Source of the DNA: Diphasiastrum complanatum | Taxonomy: Eukaryota; Streptophyta; Lycopodiopsida; Lycopodiales; Lycopodiaceae | Direction of reading: 5' to 3' | DNA length: 64,000 nucleotides | Assembly (NCBI GenBank): GCA_029204225.1 | Contig: CM055103.1 | Coordinates: 51,799,145 to 51,863,144 of the forward strand | Position numbers and translations under genes: made by a program | The notes under the pieces: model-generated | Told to the model about the DNA's origin: nothing | What the model saw: the letters and a program-made list of their open reading frames with translations, nothing else | Database searches by the model: none | Shown here: positions 22,748 through 33,960 of the stretch, piece by piece | Layout of the letters: every line of letters starts with the position of its first letter | Position numbering within the stretch: the stretch's first letter is position 1

Positions 22748-24160
22748 CTATTGTAAGGCATTCAGGTCAGACTCCGTCAAATCCGTTTCTGGGTCCTCTT
22801 CGTCATCCTGTTCACCATCTTCTTGATCAAATGCCTCTCTCTCCATCCTATCAAATCCTTCAATGGCAGCCATGATTTGCTTGTTCAATGGTTTGGGGCA
22901 TGATCTCCAAGAGTGACCTTGCTGATGACAGTTGAAGCAGTGCATGGAACTGCCCACTGTTGGTGAGCTATTGCTGTGACTAGCTGAAGGTCAGACATTG
23001 TTTCTTCTCTGGAACGTGTTCCCTCCATTGTTGCCTTGGTTGCCAAACCCTATTTTTGTTGGGAATTTGTTCACGCTACTTGAGGCTTGGTTGCCATTTG
23101 AAGCTGAGTCCCTGGGCCTTGAAAAGAAGCTCGGACTCAGTCTGGATCCACTAAATAATCTTGTTGAGGTTGCGGGAGCAGCTGGTGCCAACGTGCTCTC
23201 ATAATCACAAACCATTTCAGCTGCCCGAATAGTTGAATTGAAATCATGGGGCATGTAGCTGTCTATTGCATGCCAGGTCCAAGACTGCATTCTAGACAAG
23301 AGGTAATGAGTTTTGTCTGTCTCAGACATATCTTCAATAACCCATACACTTTGTCTGAATTTATTGAGGTACTCTCGCAATGACCCTTTATGTTTGAGCC
23401 TTGATAATTCTATCCTCAATCTCATGTGTGAATCCTTCAGTATGAACTCCTCTCGTAACGCGGTTTTGAATGCGTCCCATGTCTGGAAATGCATTCATGT
23501 CATTCGGTATCAATTTGTAGTGTAGCCCTCAAAATATTCTAATTCCAAGTCCGTTCTTTCTTCCTTAGGAGTGTTTATCAGACGGAAGTAATGGTCCATG
23601 TGAAACAACCAATCTTCCACAATTCAAATGTCATGCTCTCCTTTGAAAGTAAATGGTGCTTTTACTTTGGGAGTCTTCTTTGGGCCTTCTGTATTTCGCG
23701 CTCGTGGTTCTCTTGGTATCTGTGGAGGAGGCACCACTGCATTTCCTCTAGTTGCCTCCAACTCTTCAAACCTGGCTTTGAGCTGTGTTAGCCCGTCTCT
23801 CATTTCTCTAGCAAGGTTAAATTGAGTAAGTTTCATGGTTCGCAGGGATTTTTGCCATTCTTTCCTTTCTGTTTCTCTGTCCTTCTTCACCTCGCTAAGC
23901 ATAATCGTCATTGCGCTTGATAAGTATTGCCGCATCTTCACTTCAAAGAGGTCTTGTTGCGCCTCTGGCAAGGGTTCGTCTCTTGGTGTAGGTTCAGAAG
24001 GGCCACCCATCTCTTCTTGGAGAGATGCCACTATGGAGTGCATACGCTCTTTCTTTCTTGACTTGGACCTGGTGCCATCTCGATGCATGCGGGAGCCGTA
24101 TTCTCGAGCCAGCTCCTCTCCATCCATCAATGCTCGTAACTCATCAAGGTGGTCTTCCAT
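22748..24160 (-). pseudogene. Gypsy gag with zinc knuckle (frames split)
   Basis: Three minus-strand frames follow each other. The first, 24,160-23,624, starts MEDHLDELRALMDGEEL and is rich in charged residues with a likely coiled coil. The second, 23,494-22,991, has the retrotransposon gag core (WDAFKTALREEFI, then LREYLNKFRQSV). The third, 22,957-22,748, carries the zinc knuckle CFNCHQQGHSWRSC (C-x2-C-x4-H-x4-C). The first two are separated by a frameshift and the core by stops near 23.5 kb, so gag is split. The order gag core, zinc knuckle, protease is typical of Ty3/gypsy. Confidence 0.8.
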
Positions 24161-24948
24161 TATAGTAAGAGGTGTACTTCCAACAGATTATCGCCTCAAT
24201 CCTTTTTATTTTTGAAACTCTCCCCTCTATTGGTCAGGCCTCACAACTCTCTTTTCTTCTTTATTAAATCAGCTTCAATGAAAATATCCCCTCCTCAAAC
24301 TTAGGAACCAGGTCATTTGTGTCCAAGCAAACACACAACAAATGGAACATACCAACCAAAGCAAACACAGAGGATCCCTCTCAAGCCACAAACCCCCCTG
24401 ATACCAGATGTAGGACCTTTGCCTAGCCGCGCCCACACAAATCTATCACAAAATTAGCCCACGGGGAAACATCCATCCAACCATCCGTGCTTTCACCATT
24501 AAGCAGCACATTGCCTAAGTCACGCCCCACCACTTTTTGGTCGATAGCCCTTATAACTAAACGATCGGCAGCTATCTCACACCGGCAGCTAACCACCCAT
24601 GCTTTACACCCAAATTCGAGCAGCATCTCTGTATCAATGGTTAACCCGTACAGGTCGAATATGTCAACCCGCACCCCACAAGGCACAGGCCGTGCTTTCA
24701 CCTACCTAGGCAGCACTTTGCCTCATCTGTCCTACGTGGAGACGGCGCCAGGCCCGAACAGCGAGAACTGACCGTGCTTACACCTCAAGGGCAGCACATT
24801 GACTCATCAAGTCCCTCGTTCTGCCGACCACCCCGACCGTGGACGCACCCGTGCTTACACTGTGGACAGCACCTTGCACAATAGTTGTCTTGACAAATCC
24901 CAAAATGTGGCCATCCCTGTGAGACTTGCGTAGCTGACCAGCTAGTCG

Positions 24949-24960
24949 GCTCTGATACCA
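24949..24960 (-). other. Primer-binding site of the gypsy element
   Basis: TGGTATCAGAGC on the minus strand, complementary to the 3' end of initiator tRNA-Met as in most plant LTR retrotransposons. It lies two bases inside the 5' LTR end (24,963). Confidence 0.85.
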
Positions 24961-24962
24961 CC

Positions 24963-25505
24963 TGTTTCGCCGACACCTCAAAGGGCGCTGGGACTTGAGC
25001 GGTTTTCCCAACACGTGCCTAAGTCTAACATTCATCCATCATACACTTACATAAAAGCCAACTCATAAACGTAATAATCTTAACCATTCAGACTTAAGAA
25101 AACTGGAATCCCAACCAACCCGAAAGCCAACTCAGAATCCGTCCCCAAAAGGTAACCAAAGGCAAAGACAAGCCACACATGAAACCCAAGGCATAGTGGT
25201 CGCCAAACTGACCAATTGGCATAGCGGCAAGCCCCATGTCGATGACAAGGACCCTTAGGCGCCGACGACGCAAACAGGTTGTAGTAAGGGTCCTTCCACT
25301 TGGACCAGTCTGGAGGAGAAACCGAAATGGTAATCATCCCCAAGAATCAACTTTATTAGATTTGGAAGAGGTTACATTCATACATAGACTGACCGGTCTT
25401 GGGGCCACCAAGACGTGCTGGGCATTGTGCCTGGCTCGTGCTGGTAGAAGAAGCTGAGACCTGGCGACTGGATTCCTGGCGCTGGTTGAGCTGCCCAAGT
25501 TTGTG
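24963..25505 (-). repeat. 5' LTR of the gypsy element
   Basis: Pairs with 20,658-21,203. The flank beyond it does not match the copia RNase H sequence expected upstream of the insertion, so this side was rearranged after insertion. Confidence 0.8.
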
Positions 25506-25510
25506 TTGCT

Positions 25511-27239
25511 CTCGTCGCAGTGCATACTTACATCGTGCACATGGGCATGGTATTCTCTAATGTAACCAGGCCTCTGATCCTATATGTGATGGTCTTGCCT
25601 CATCATCTGAGGATGAGGAACGTGAACTCGACATTTGCATCGATGCACCTTGGCAGTTGACAATGGATTGAACACAAAATTAGATATGATGGTCAATACA
25701 TCTAACAAACTAGATAAATGCATTGAGACAAACAAAAGACATGTATATAATAACTAAATTCGAGTCTAGTGCAACTAGTCTATGGAAATTAGCAGTACAA
25801 TTGCAAGATCGGATTACGCCTAGATATGTGAAGCATGCCTATGTGCATCATTACATGTCTAGCCTTGCTCTTCAATTCTCGCCAGTTTTTTTACTAGTAT
25901 ACTATATTGTTGGCTTTCTCGATATCCGGAAACAGGTCCGGACCGGTTTCTATAAAAATCGTCGGTTCCTATATTTGGTTCCCAATATGTATTATTTTTA
26001 TAAAAATTAATAAAAAATCATTTCGAAAATGATTATTGCTAAAATAGTCACTTGCTAAAAGCCATTAATGAATGTTAGGTTTTATACGGTGAATTGGTAC
26101 TCGGGTTATAACCCCCTCCAAGGATCAAAGGGACCCAACGGTTCTGAACCGTGGCCGGTTCTTACAAAGGAACATATCCGTCGGTTCTACACATAAGCTG
26201 GTTTAGGGTAACAAGTGTACCTGCCGGTTAATTAGAACCGGGTTGATAAGCGGGTTGAGAAGCGAAAATAAAAAATCGTTACTCGACCAACACTGGTCAC
26301 CCAAGAATAGGCCTTGGATGCCAAATACGTCGATGTTTGGACACTTATGACATCCTTTAAGCAGATGAGAAATACAATTTAGCAGATAAGAATTGTGTCG
26401 TCAAGTGCACTATATATTCTTTGACAAGGCTTGGGAGGAGCCGGCCATCTTTGAAAATTGTGTTCTTTTTAGAATGCATTATTTTTTAGTTGATTTAGAA
26501 TGCATCAAATCAGAATTCACCTCGGACCAGGCAAGGAATACTAATTCTAATTTAGTGAGGGCCTCGGAATTGCCCTCGGTATACAAAACCTACTGTGAGG
26601 TGTGCTTGAAAATTATGAAAAGACTAACATTTTTTGCAACATTTTCGAAAGGAAAGAGGAGTGGGTGATGGAATCAAGGGATGTACCTGCTACCTTTGTC
26701 CTCTCCCTTGTATGTTGATCCTTGCTCACCCACTTTATTCTCCTTGCTCTCCTTATTCTCCTCACATTTGAGTGCTCCTCTTGTTTCTTTTGCTATTGCT
26801 CTTTGCTTTGTCTTCTTGCATTTTGCTTGTTCTTCTTGCTCATCTTGCACTTTGCTTGTTGCCCTTGCTCTTCGTCTTAGCTTACTCCTTGCAAAATCAA
26901 ATGTGGGGAGGTCAAGAAAGGAAGGGAAAGTGGAGGATGGAGGCTTTTTGATTTGTTGGATGCAAAGTAATCTCCTTTCTCACTCTCTCTTTCTTTAACA
27001 TCATAGTATCCATCTCAATGTGATCTCAGTGATTTATTGACACCACGTTTTCTATGCAAGATTTCCTCTGAGGCAAAGGAGTCAGTGGATCCAATTTTTT
27101 GAGAAGCAGATAGGTCGGAACGGTTGTCGGAATAGGCGGATCTGCAATGTTTACTATTCCGAAGGCAGTTCCAGGTGAGGGTGCTGGATGAGGGTGATGT
27201 AGATCCATAGTTGAGGTTGATGTAGATCCAGAGTTCTAG
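25511..27239. other. Unassigned sequence
   Basis: No supported gene. Near 25.92-26.27 kb several CCGGTT/AACCGG motifs occur in both directions, which may be a non-autonomous DNA transposon remnant. From 26.68 to 26.90 kb one strand is strongly pyrimidine-rich with repeated CTTGCT/CTCCTT motifs; the 105-codon frame there is low-complexity and I do not call it a gene. Confidence 0.4.
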
Positions 27240-28044
27240 AGAGTCGGAATGCCTATGATTTTCAAATGACAGACCTCAAGGGAGCTAATACGTCAATGGT
27301 AGCTAGAACAATTCTGACCAAGCAAGAGTCCCCGTAGAATGCAGAAGAGCAAGAAGCCATGCAGAATGTGCCCTATAGGAGGTTAATCAGATAACTCATG
27401 TACTTGATAGATAATACACGCCCTAACATTGCTTATGCAATTTTTAGAATGAGCTAGTTTAATATCAATCCAGGCCCTACGCACTGAAGATAGCCAATAG
27501 AATTCTGCAGTAACAGACTAAGGATTATGGGCTGTGTTTCTCTCAACATGAAGGATTTCAGATCAAATCGCATAGTGATGCAAGCTGGGCATCTCTGAAA
27601 GATGACTGCAAGAGCATCTCAAGAGGGTGCACAATAGCAGCCGGTGCAGCCATGATATGGATCAACAGGAAGCAGACCGTAACTGCACAATCATCCTGCG
27701 AAGCAGAGTATGTTGCATCAGCCAAGATGGCGAACGAGCTTACATGGCTCAAGCAGTTCCTTGACAGACTAGGAGAGAACTCCAACAAGTTGCTGCTACT
27801 ATTCATGGATAACACATCTGTCATTTATCTGACGAAGGATCCAGTGTTTCATTCCAAGACGAAACACATTGCTATCAGATATCATTTGATAAGAAATCTA
27901 GTTAAGAAAGACAGACTGAGGACTGAGTTTGTTCCAACGAAGCAGATGGTGACTGATATTTTCAAAAAGCCTCTTGACAAGGCAATTTTTGAGAAGCAAC
28001 GTGCAAGCCTAGGAATCAGAAAAATACCAGCTTTGAGAGGGAGC
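27240..28044 (+). pseudogene. Copia C reverse transcriptase end and RNase H (plus)
   Basis: From about 27,370 the plus strand reads the end of copia RT (PYRRLI, TRPNIAYAI) with stops. A clean RNase H frame follows at 27,652-28,047: RKQTVTAQSSCEAEYVASA, LLLLFMDNTSVIYLTKDP and QMVTDIFKKPLDK. It is the mirror-image counterpart of 20,330-20,657. The 3' LTR follows directly. Confidence 0.85.
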
Positions 28045-29229
28045 TGAAGAAATTGAGAGTTTCTATCTTTCAAAGCCTTAGCATTTTTCTTAGTTTTTCC
28101 TTTGCTATCTTTTTTTTAGACTGTTGCATTTTGAAGTGTGTTTTGCATAGTCTGCATTATTGAACTGTTTCGTCGCATAGTTCGCATTTTTGGGTCATTA
28201 GAAAAATTCAACACTAAGTCAAAAAACACTTAGAAAATGATTCTGTCCAACTTTTCCGACACTGTCGCATTTTTTGCATTTCTGTGAAAAAGCCGACACA
28301 CTGTCTTATAATGCCTTAGAAAAATTTTTGGCCTACTGTCTCATTTTTCGCCTTTCAGGGAAAAGTGGCACTGTCGCCAAATACCTTCTGGATAAAAGTG
28401 AAGGTGTCCTTGAAAAAGCGAAACTGCCCTTAAAATCGTGAAAGTGTCTTTTGGCAAAGTCTCGAAAAACTCAAAGACCTCGAAGATGAAATATTTGCAA
28501 ACAACACGAACGACAGGAGAAGATCAAACGACGTGAAATGAGACAAAACTCTTCGCGCTCCAAAGGACCAGGAATATCAAACAAGTACCATGAAGTACAG
28601 CTTCCTGATATGATTTGATGACATCGACAGAAGAGCATTAGGACATGCCTAATCTGCCGCTCTTGTAATATGAGATTAGTTACAGATTGTTTAATCTATC
28701 TAATCAGAAATGTTACTCTGAATATATGTATTGCTAGACGCATCAAGAAGCAGACAGTCACAGACACATCATAGATAGAACCGAAAAAGTTTGAGATAGC
28801 TCTAGGGTGAGTTTACAGATTAGCAGTAGCTAGTCATATTATTCATGAGAGAGAACATCTCCCTCACGCCAACGTGCTGATTTAGAAAATAGACAACACT
28901 CAAAAAAAATATTGTAAATTCAGTTTTGATAATAGAAGTTTCCTTGTTCTGTGATGTGTATGATTTGCAATATTGGAATGCATGCTAGCAGTAGATAGAT
29001 TTCCACTGTTGTTTCACTCAACATTATCTGCTGCTTACAAGTCTAATTTTTACAACAGATCATCAGAAGCGATCTGGAGCTTGGAAGAGAATTAGACCGT
29101 AGTCAGCAATAGCAGTAGCAGTAGCAACTTTTGCCAAGTCGGCTCTATCCGTCCTTCATTGCGTTTCATTTCGTTTCGTCATTTCGTTTCATTTTTAATT
29201 CACTTTGATTCGTTTATCTTCGATTCGCA
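28045..29229 (+). repeat. Copia C LTR (plus)
   Basis: Starts TGAAGAAATTGAG after a purine-rich tract and ends TTCGCA next to a primer-site-like TGATATCAGAGC. It matches 19,121-20,329 on the other strand. It also carries one CCGACACTGTCGC palindrome at 28,256 that occurs in tandem in the copia A LTR. Confidence 0.85.
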
Positions 29230-29255
29230 TCAGTGATATCAGAGCATGATTACTA

Positions 29256-29575
29256 TCAGTGGTAGTCAGAGCTCAATTCGCATCATACTATCCATTGGTG
29301 CACTATACTTGTGATCATGCAATTGTGTGTGTAGAATGATCTATAGTTGCTATTTTCGGATCCACACGTGTGAAATATAGTAGCTTGCTGGTTTTGTACA
29401 AACAACAACAATGCTTTATTATTTCATTCAAGTTTTATCAAGTTCTATTAGTGTTTGCATCTCATTTTGTGTGTAAATGCTGATTTTTCTACATTGGTGA
29501 GACTGGTAGTGTATTTCTTTTTCTACCAAAGATCTTTCAAGTAAATTGGATATTAATGATCTAAAATCCTTCACA
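29256..29575 (+). repeat. Truncated LTR of copia F (plus)
   Basis: From TATCCATTGGTGCACTA onward it matches the LTR of the minus element at 42.86-43.50 kb, ending CTTCA(CA) just before the primer site. The LTR start is missing: it is joined directly to the copia C leader. The same joint (CATCATACTATCCATTGG) is seen in the minus copy near 19.07 kb. Confidence 0.7.
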
Positions 29576-29587
29576 TGGTATCAGCGC
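29576..29587 (+). other. Primer-binding site of copia F
   Basis: TGGTATCAGCGC directly after the LTR end; it resembles the initiator tRNA-Met primer site with one change. The gag start lies about 600 bases downstream. Confidence 0.7.
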
Positions 29588-30170
29588 TTGTGTTTCGGGT
29601 TATGAAAGAGGAAATTAGATCTATCAATGATTTCATGAAGATATCAAGACTAGAGCATGCTAGAGGGGATTCTACACCAAAATCAAGTTTTTTGCTTTTG
29701 TAGATTGGATCTTTTGTAGCCTATATAGGTCTATAAACTTGATCAATTCTGATTTTTGATTTCACATATTGGATTTGGCCGATTTTTGGATCATTAGATC
29801 AGCCTAAGTGGTGGCTAATAGATTGCGTAATCAAAATTTCAGCATTTGCATGTAGATCTGAAATAGTCAATCTTTTGTGATTTTGACAAAGCTCTAATTT
29901 TGATTGGATCTCTAGATAGTGAGGTTTATGGATCTCATTTGAGTGTGTTTCAATCTTAGGAAGTGGAAAAGTTATTAGATTGAGGATAGATCATAGGTTG
30001 ATCAGGTTTTCATAATTCTATGTGTTGATTTGCTTGGTAAAAGTACTAGAAGAGAATTTTTGAGATAGTTTCAAATATTGGTGCTTTCTTTTGAAAGCAT
30101 TTGTTGTTGTTAAAAGGAGTGCCTTGTGCATTGAAACAGGTTGAAAAAGAAGATCAGGTCATTGCTACAT

Positions 30171-31068
30171 GGCAACCTCAATTGGAGTCATGTTGGAAGC
30201 CAATAATAGGCTTACCTCAAGTAACTATTCATTGTGGAAAGTGAGAATGGAGTCACTTCTTGAGATGAATGTTGTTTTGGATATTGTTGTAGATTTGGAG
30301 GAGAGACCAGTAACACAATAAGATCAAGTGAGGTATGATAAGAGGGCCAAGAAGGCTCTACACATGATAAAGATGAATGTTACCAATGAGCTTCTCAAGG
30401 AAGTTGGTAAGTGCACATCATCTTTGGAAACTTGGGATTCATTGAAGAAGCTTTATGAGTCCAAGTCTACTTCTAGAGTGTTGACTCTAAGAAGGCAAAT
30501 CTCTTTTTGTTTGTAAAAGAATGAAGAAAGTCCAAGTACTTTTGTTTTGAGGATGAAAGCATTGAATGATGAGTTGGTTTGCATTGATGAAAGCATTAAG
30601 GAAGGAGAGCTTATTCAAGTGATTCTTAATGGCTTGTTGGATGCTCATACTAACATTGTTCAAAGTATTGCTATTCAAAAGATTTTGCCAAGTTTGATGG
30701 ATCTTCAAGAGATCTTGATCAATGAAGAATATAGGCTTCAAGCAAGAGGTGGATCTACATCGACACTTCAAGAGGATGCTATGTTCACAAAGGAAAAAAT
30801 CAAGGGCAAAACCAAAAGTAAGTGGTCTAAAGGGCAAGATCAAGTGGATGCTTCTTCAAGTGGCAAAAAGAAGGATAGATCAGAGCTCAAGTGCTTCTAT
30901 TGTGGCATCAAAGGACACTTTGCAAGTGAGTGTTACAAGAAGAAGAGAGATCAAGGAGACAAGTGAGATAATATTACTCTTGATGTGGATGGTTTGGATG
31001 TTTAAGATGCAAATGATGATGCTTTTGAGATGTTTTCATGTATGCTTGCTGATGATGGAGATCTAGAT
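30171..31068 (+). pseudogene. Copia F-type gag (plus)
   Basis: The plus strand reads MATSIGVMLEANNRLTS, KVRMESLLEMN, KKALHMIKMNVTNELLKE, then a UBN2-type gag domain and the zinc knuckle CFYCGIKGHFASEC near 30,895. Stops are at about 30,318 (TAA), 30,516 (TAA) and 30,964 (TGA). At about 31,068, where the protease should begin, it switches to the protease of copia A through a short ggtga-like overlap, so the protease start of this element and the LTR and gag of copia A are deleted. Confidence 0.85.
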
Positions 31069-31544
31069 CCTTGGGTGAAGGTACTATAAAATTGCGATTC
31101 CAGCATGATCAATTAAAATTACTATCAAAGGTCTTATATGTTGCTAAACTCTCTACAAATCTGTTATCAGTAAGTAGAATTACAAATTTAGGTCATAAGG
31201 TAGAATTCGAATTTGATCAATGCAAAATTATTGATAGGGATAATAAGATCCTTGAACTCGACAAGACGTAGGGCTGCTTATATATATATTGGTTCATTGC
31301 TATTCTGAGTCTAGTCAAGCCTTGAAAACCTCTATTCTGGTCAATAAAACATTACTATGGCATCATCGCTTATTACACTTGAATCATGCATCTATTTTGA
31401 ACATGTCCAGACAATCCATGGCTCTTGATCTCGACTATCCTTCTGGTAAGGTCGATCTCCCTGTCTGTCCGAAGCTGGATCTTTGGAAAGTAGACTATGA
31501 TTCCTTTTAGATCAAACCATATGCATGCAACAAAAGGTCTGTTA

Positions 31545-31907
31545 CATTAGAGGAGTTTTGAGCTCCAAAAAGACCCTTTAAGAATTCGTGCAAGATGTCT
31601 TTTATATTATTAAAATATTATAACACTAATACTTTTGACTTGCCATAACTTCTTAATCATAGCTTAGAAGTATGTCATCTAACATATCATTGGAAAGCCC
31701 TTGTTGAGCGCTTTCCAATGCACCAAACTCCGCTAAATTGACTTACCACTAAAAAGTTATGCCATTTTTAGTGTGGACTCAAAAAGTTACGTTACGTAGA
31801 TTTCAAATTTGAGTGTTTTGATTGGTCCATGTATAAGAAAAATTTGAGAAAAAATATAAAAAGAATCTTTACAAAGGGTCTTTTTGAAATTTAGAACTCC
31901 TCTAATG
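31545..31907. mobile_element. MITE-like insertion, 363 bp, with terminal inverted repeats
   Basis: An insert between GGTCTGTTA and GATGTTGTT, which are contiguous in the copia A copy at 15.35 kb. Its ends are inverted repeats: CATTAGAGGAG at the left and CTCCTCTAATG at the right match perfectly over 11 bases, and the similarity continues through CAAAAAGACCCTTT to about 35 bases. It encodes nothing. An internal hairpin CATTGGAAAG...CTTTCCAATG lies at about 31,692-31,724. No target-site duplication is clear, so the superfamily is not assigned. Confidence 0.8.
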
Positions 31908-33960
31908 GATGTTGTTCATACAGATGTATGTGGACCTATGCAAACTCCTTCATTCCTAGATGCAAAGTATTTCATTACTTTTATTGACGAATTCTCCGGA
32001 AGAACAGTTGTTTATTTCATTAAACAAAAATCAGAGGCTTTCATCAACTTTAGACAATTCAAAGAGCATGCTGAAAATCAAACTGACAAACGAATCAAGC
32101 CACTGAGGTCAGACAATGGGCGAAAAATACATCTCCATTGAATTCAAGGAGTATTGCCTTAACAATGACATTGAGCAACAATACAGTACCTCCTATTCGC
32201 CTCAGTCAAATGGCCTTGCTGAGAGAAAGAATAGAACCTTAGTTGAATTAGCAAAGTGCATGTTATCACATGCGACACTTCCGAAGTCCTTCTGGGCTGA
32301 AGTTGTTTCAACATCAACCTATATTCAAAACAGATGTCCTACTAAAGTTCTCTCAAACAAAATACCATTCGAAGTTTGGACAGGTACCAAACCTTCTTTA
32401 TCAAACTTACAAGTTTTTGAATGTACTGCTTTTGCGCAGATACCTCGTGATCTCAAGAAGAAACTTGACTTCCAGAGTATCAGATGTGTTTTCATCAGCT
32501 ATACTACTTCAGATCAAGCCTACAAGTTGTTCGATCTCATCTTCATCGAAGATATTCACTAGCCGAAATGTCATTTTCATCAAAGATCAATTTCAAGACC
32601 TCAAAGGAAAAGGTAGTCCCCATGTAGCCGACCTGTTAGATTCTCCTGACACATTGAAGTTTCCAGTTCCACAGTCGACTATTCCCATTGAAGGTCCAAG
32701 CTCTTCTACTTTTGACGAACAACAAATCAACGGCGAATCAGAAGATGATGATGTTGCAGTTCAGCAGCTACAGTATGATTGAAATGATCAACTTCCTCTA
32801 TTACCCAGAAGATCTTCCAGAACTAGCAAACCACCTAACCGATATATCGATGATGAGTTTGCAGCCTACCTTGTTTAGGAACCAACGTCTGTCCAAGAGG
32901 CACTCGGTTAGCCTGATTCAGATCTCTAGAGTGAAGCTATGGATAAAGAGTATTCATCTCTTATCATGAATCGAACATGGACAATTGTTGAATTACCTGC
33001 CAGTAGAAACGTAGTTGATTGCAAATGGATTTTCAAAGTCAAGTACAATATAGATGGAAGCATCAACGGGAGAAAGGCACGACTTGTCACCAGAGGATTT
33101 TCTCAGGTATACAATGTCGATTACACTGAGACCTTCAGTCTAGTAGTCAAAGCATTCTTCTATTCGACAGTCAGCTCTCTCACCAATGGAACCAGGTCTC
33201 AAATTGTAAAAGGACCAGTGTCCCCAAACAATTCATGAGAAGCAGCAGATGCGTGAGTATCCTTACTATTCTATTATAGAATCTCTTATGTACGCCATGA
33301 TCTGTAACAGGCTAGACATAGTTTTCGCAGTCAGCTCTCTCAGTCAGTTTATGACTAATCTTGGTATAACACATTGGAAGGCTCTTATCAAAGTCATGAG
33401 ATATCTTCTAGCTACTATGGACTTTTGCGTTTGTTATAGAGTAGTTGGCAACGACAAACTCAATCTACTCAGTGGTTACACATATGTGAGTTGGGCAGGA
33501 GATGTAGACACTCGTAAATCCACTTTTAGATTTACAGTCTTCCTCGACAATGGTCCAATTTCCTGGAATAGTAGCAAGCAATCTTCGATAGTTCGATCTT
33601 CCACTGAATCAGAGTATATCGCAGCCTCTCAAACTACAAAGGAAACAATTTGGTTAAGGAACTTACTCTCAGATATCGGTCTGAATTAATATGCTCCGAC
33701 GACATTATTTTGTGATAATCAAAGTGCCATCGCTTTATCAGTCAATCCTAGATTTCATTCTAGGAGTAAGCACATTGAACTGAAGTATCATTTCATCAAA
33801 AGCAAAGTTCTCAACGAAGAGGTCAAATTGTAGTACTATAGAACGCAAGATATGACAGTAGATATTTTTACCAAAGCATTAAGTTTGGAAACACACAGAA
33901 GATTCTGTGTAGAACTAAGTTTGAAGGTCAATGCATTCAAGGATTCAGATTAATGGGGAG

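Larger units (their letters stand above)
20658..25510 (-). mobile_element. Ty3/gypsy element with gag-protease but without most of pol
   Basis: Direct repeats of about 545 bp at 20,658-21,203 and 24,963-25,505 are the LTRs. A primer site TGGTATCAGAGC is at 24,960-24,949 (minus), and a polypurine tract (TAGGGGGAG) lies at about 21,219-21,211. Between them the minus strand carries gag and an aspartic protease, and near 21.56-21.66 kb a short remnant like the end of gypsy pol. No reverse transcriptase, RNase H or integrase can be read in the 0.8 kb available. It is therefore deleted or non-autonomous, and it would depend on enzymes supplied in trans. It sits in a copia C RNase H. Confidence 0.8.

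Noticed and set aside
23835-24215. 126-codon plus-strand frame
   Set aside because: Antisense to the gypsy gag N-terminal frame with the expected charged composition and correct position upstream of the gag core.
20658-25510. Endogenous pararetrovirus instead of a gypsy retrotransposon
   Set aside because: Clear LTRs with a tRNA-Met primer site directly inside one and a polypurine tract inside the other, and no movement protein or coat protein signature.
26681-26998. 105-codon Leu/Ser/Cys-rich frame resembling a membrane protein
   Set aside because: The DNA is a pyrimidine-rich low-complexity run, which gives hydrophobic-looking frames by composition alone; no homologous copy or gene structure is seen.
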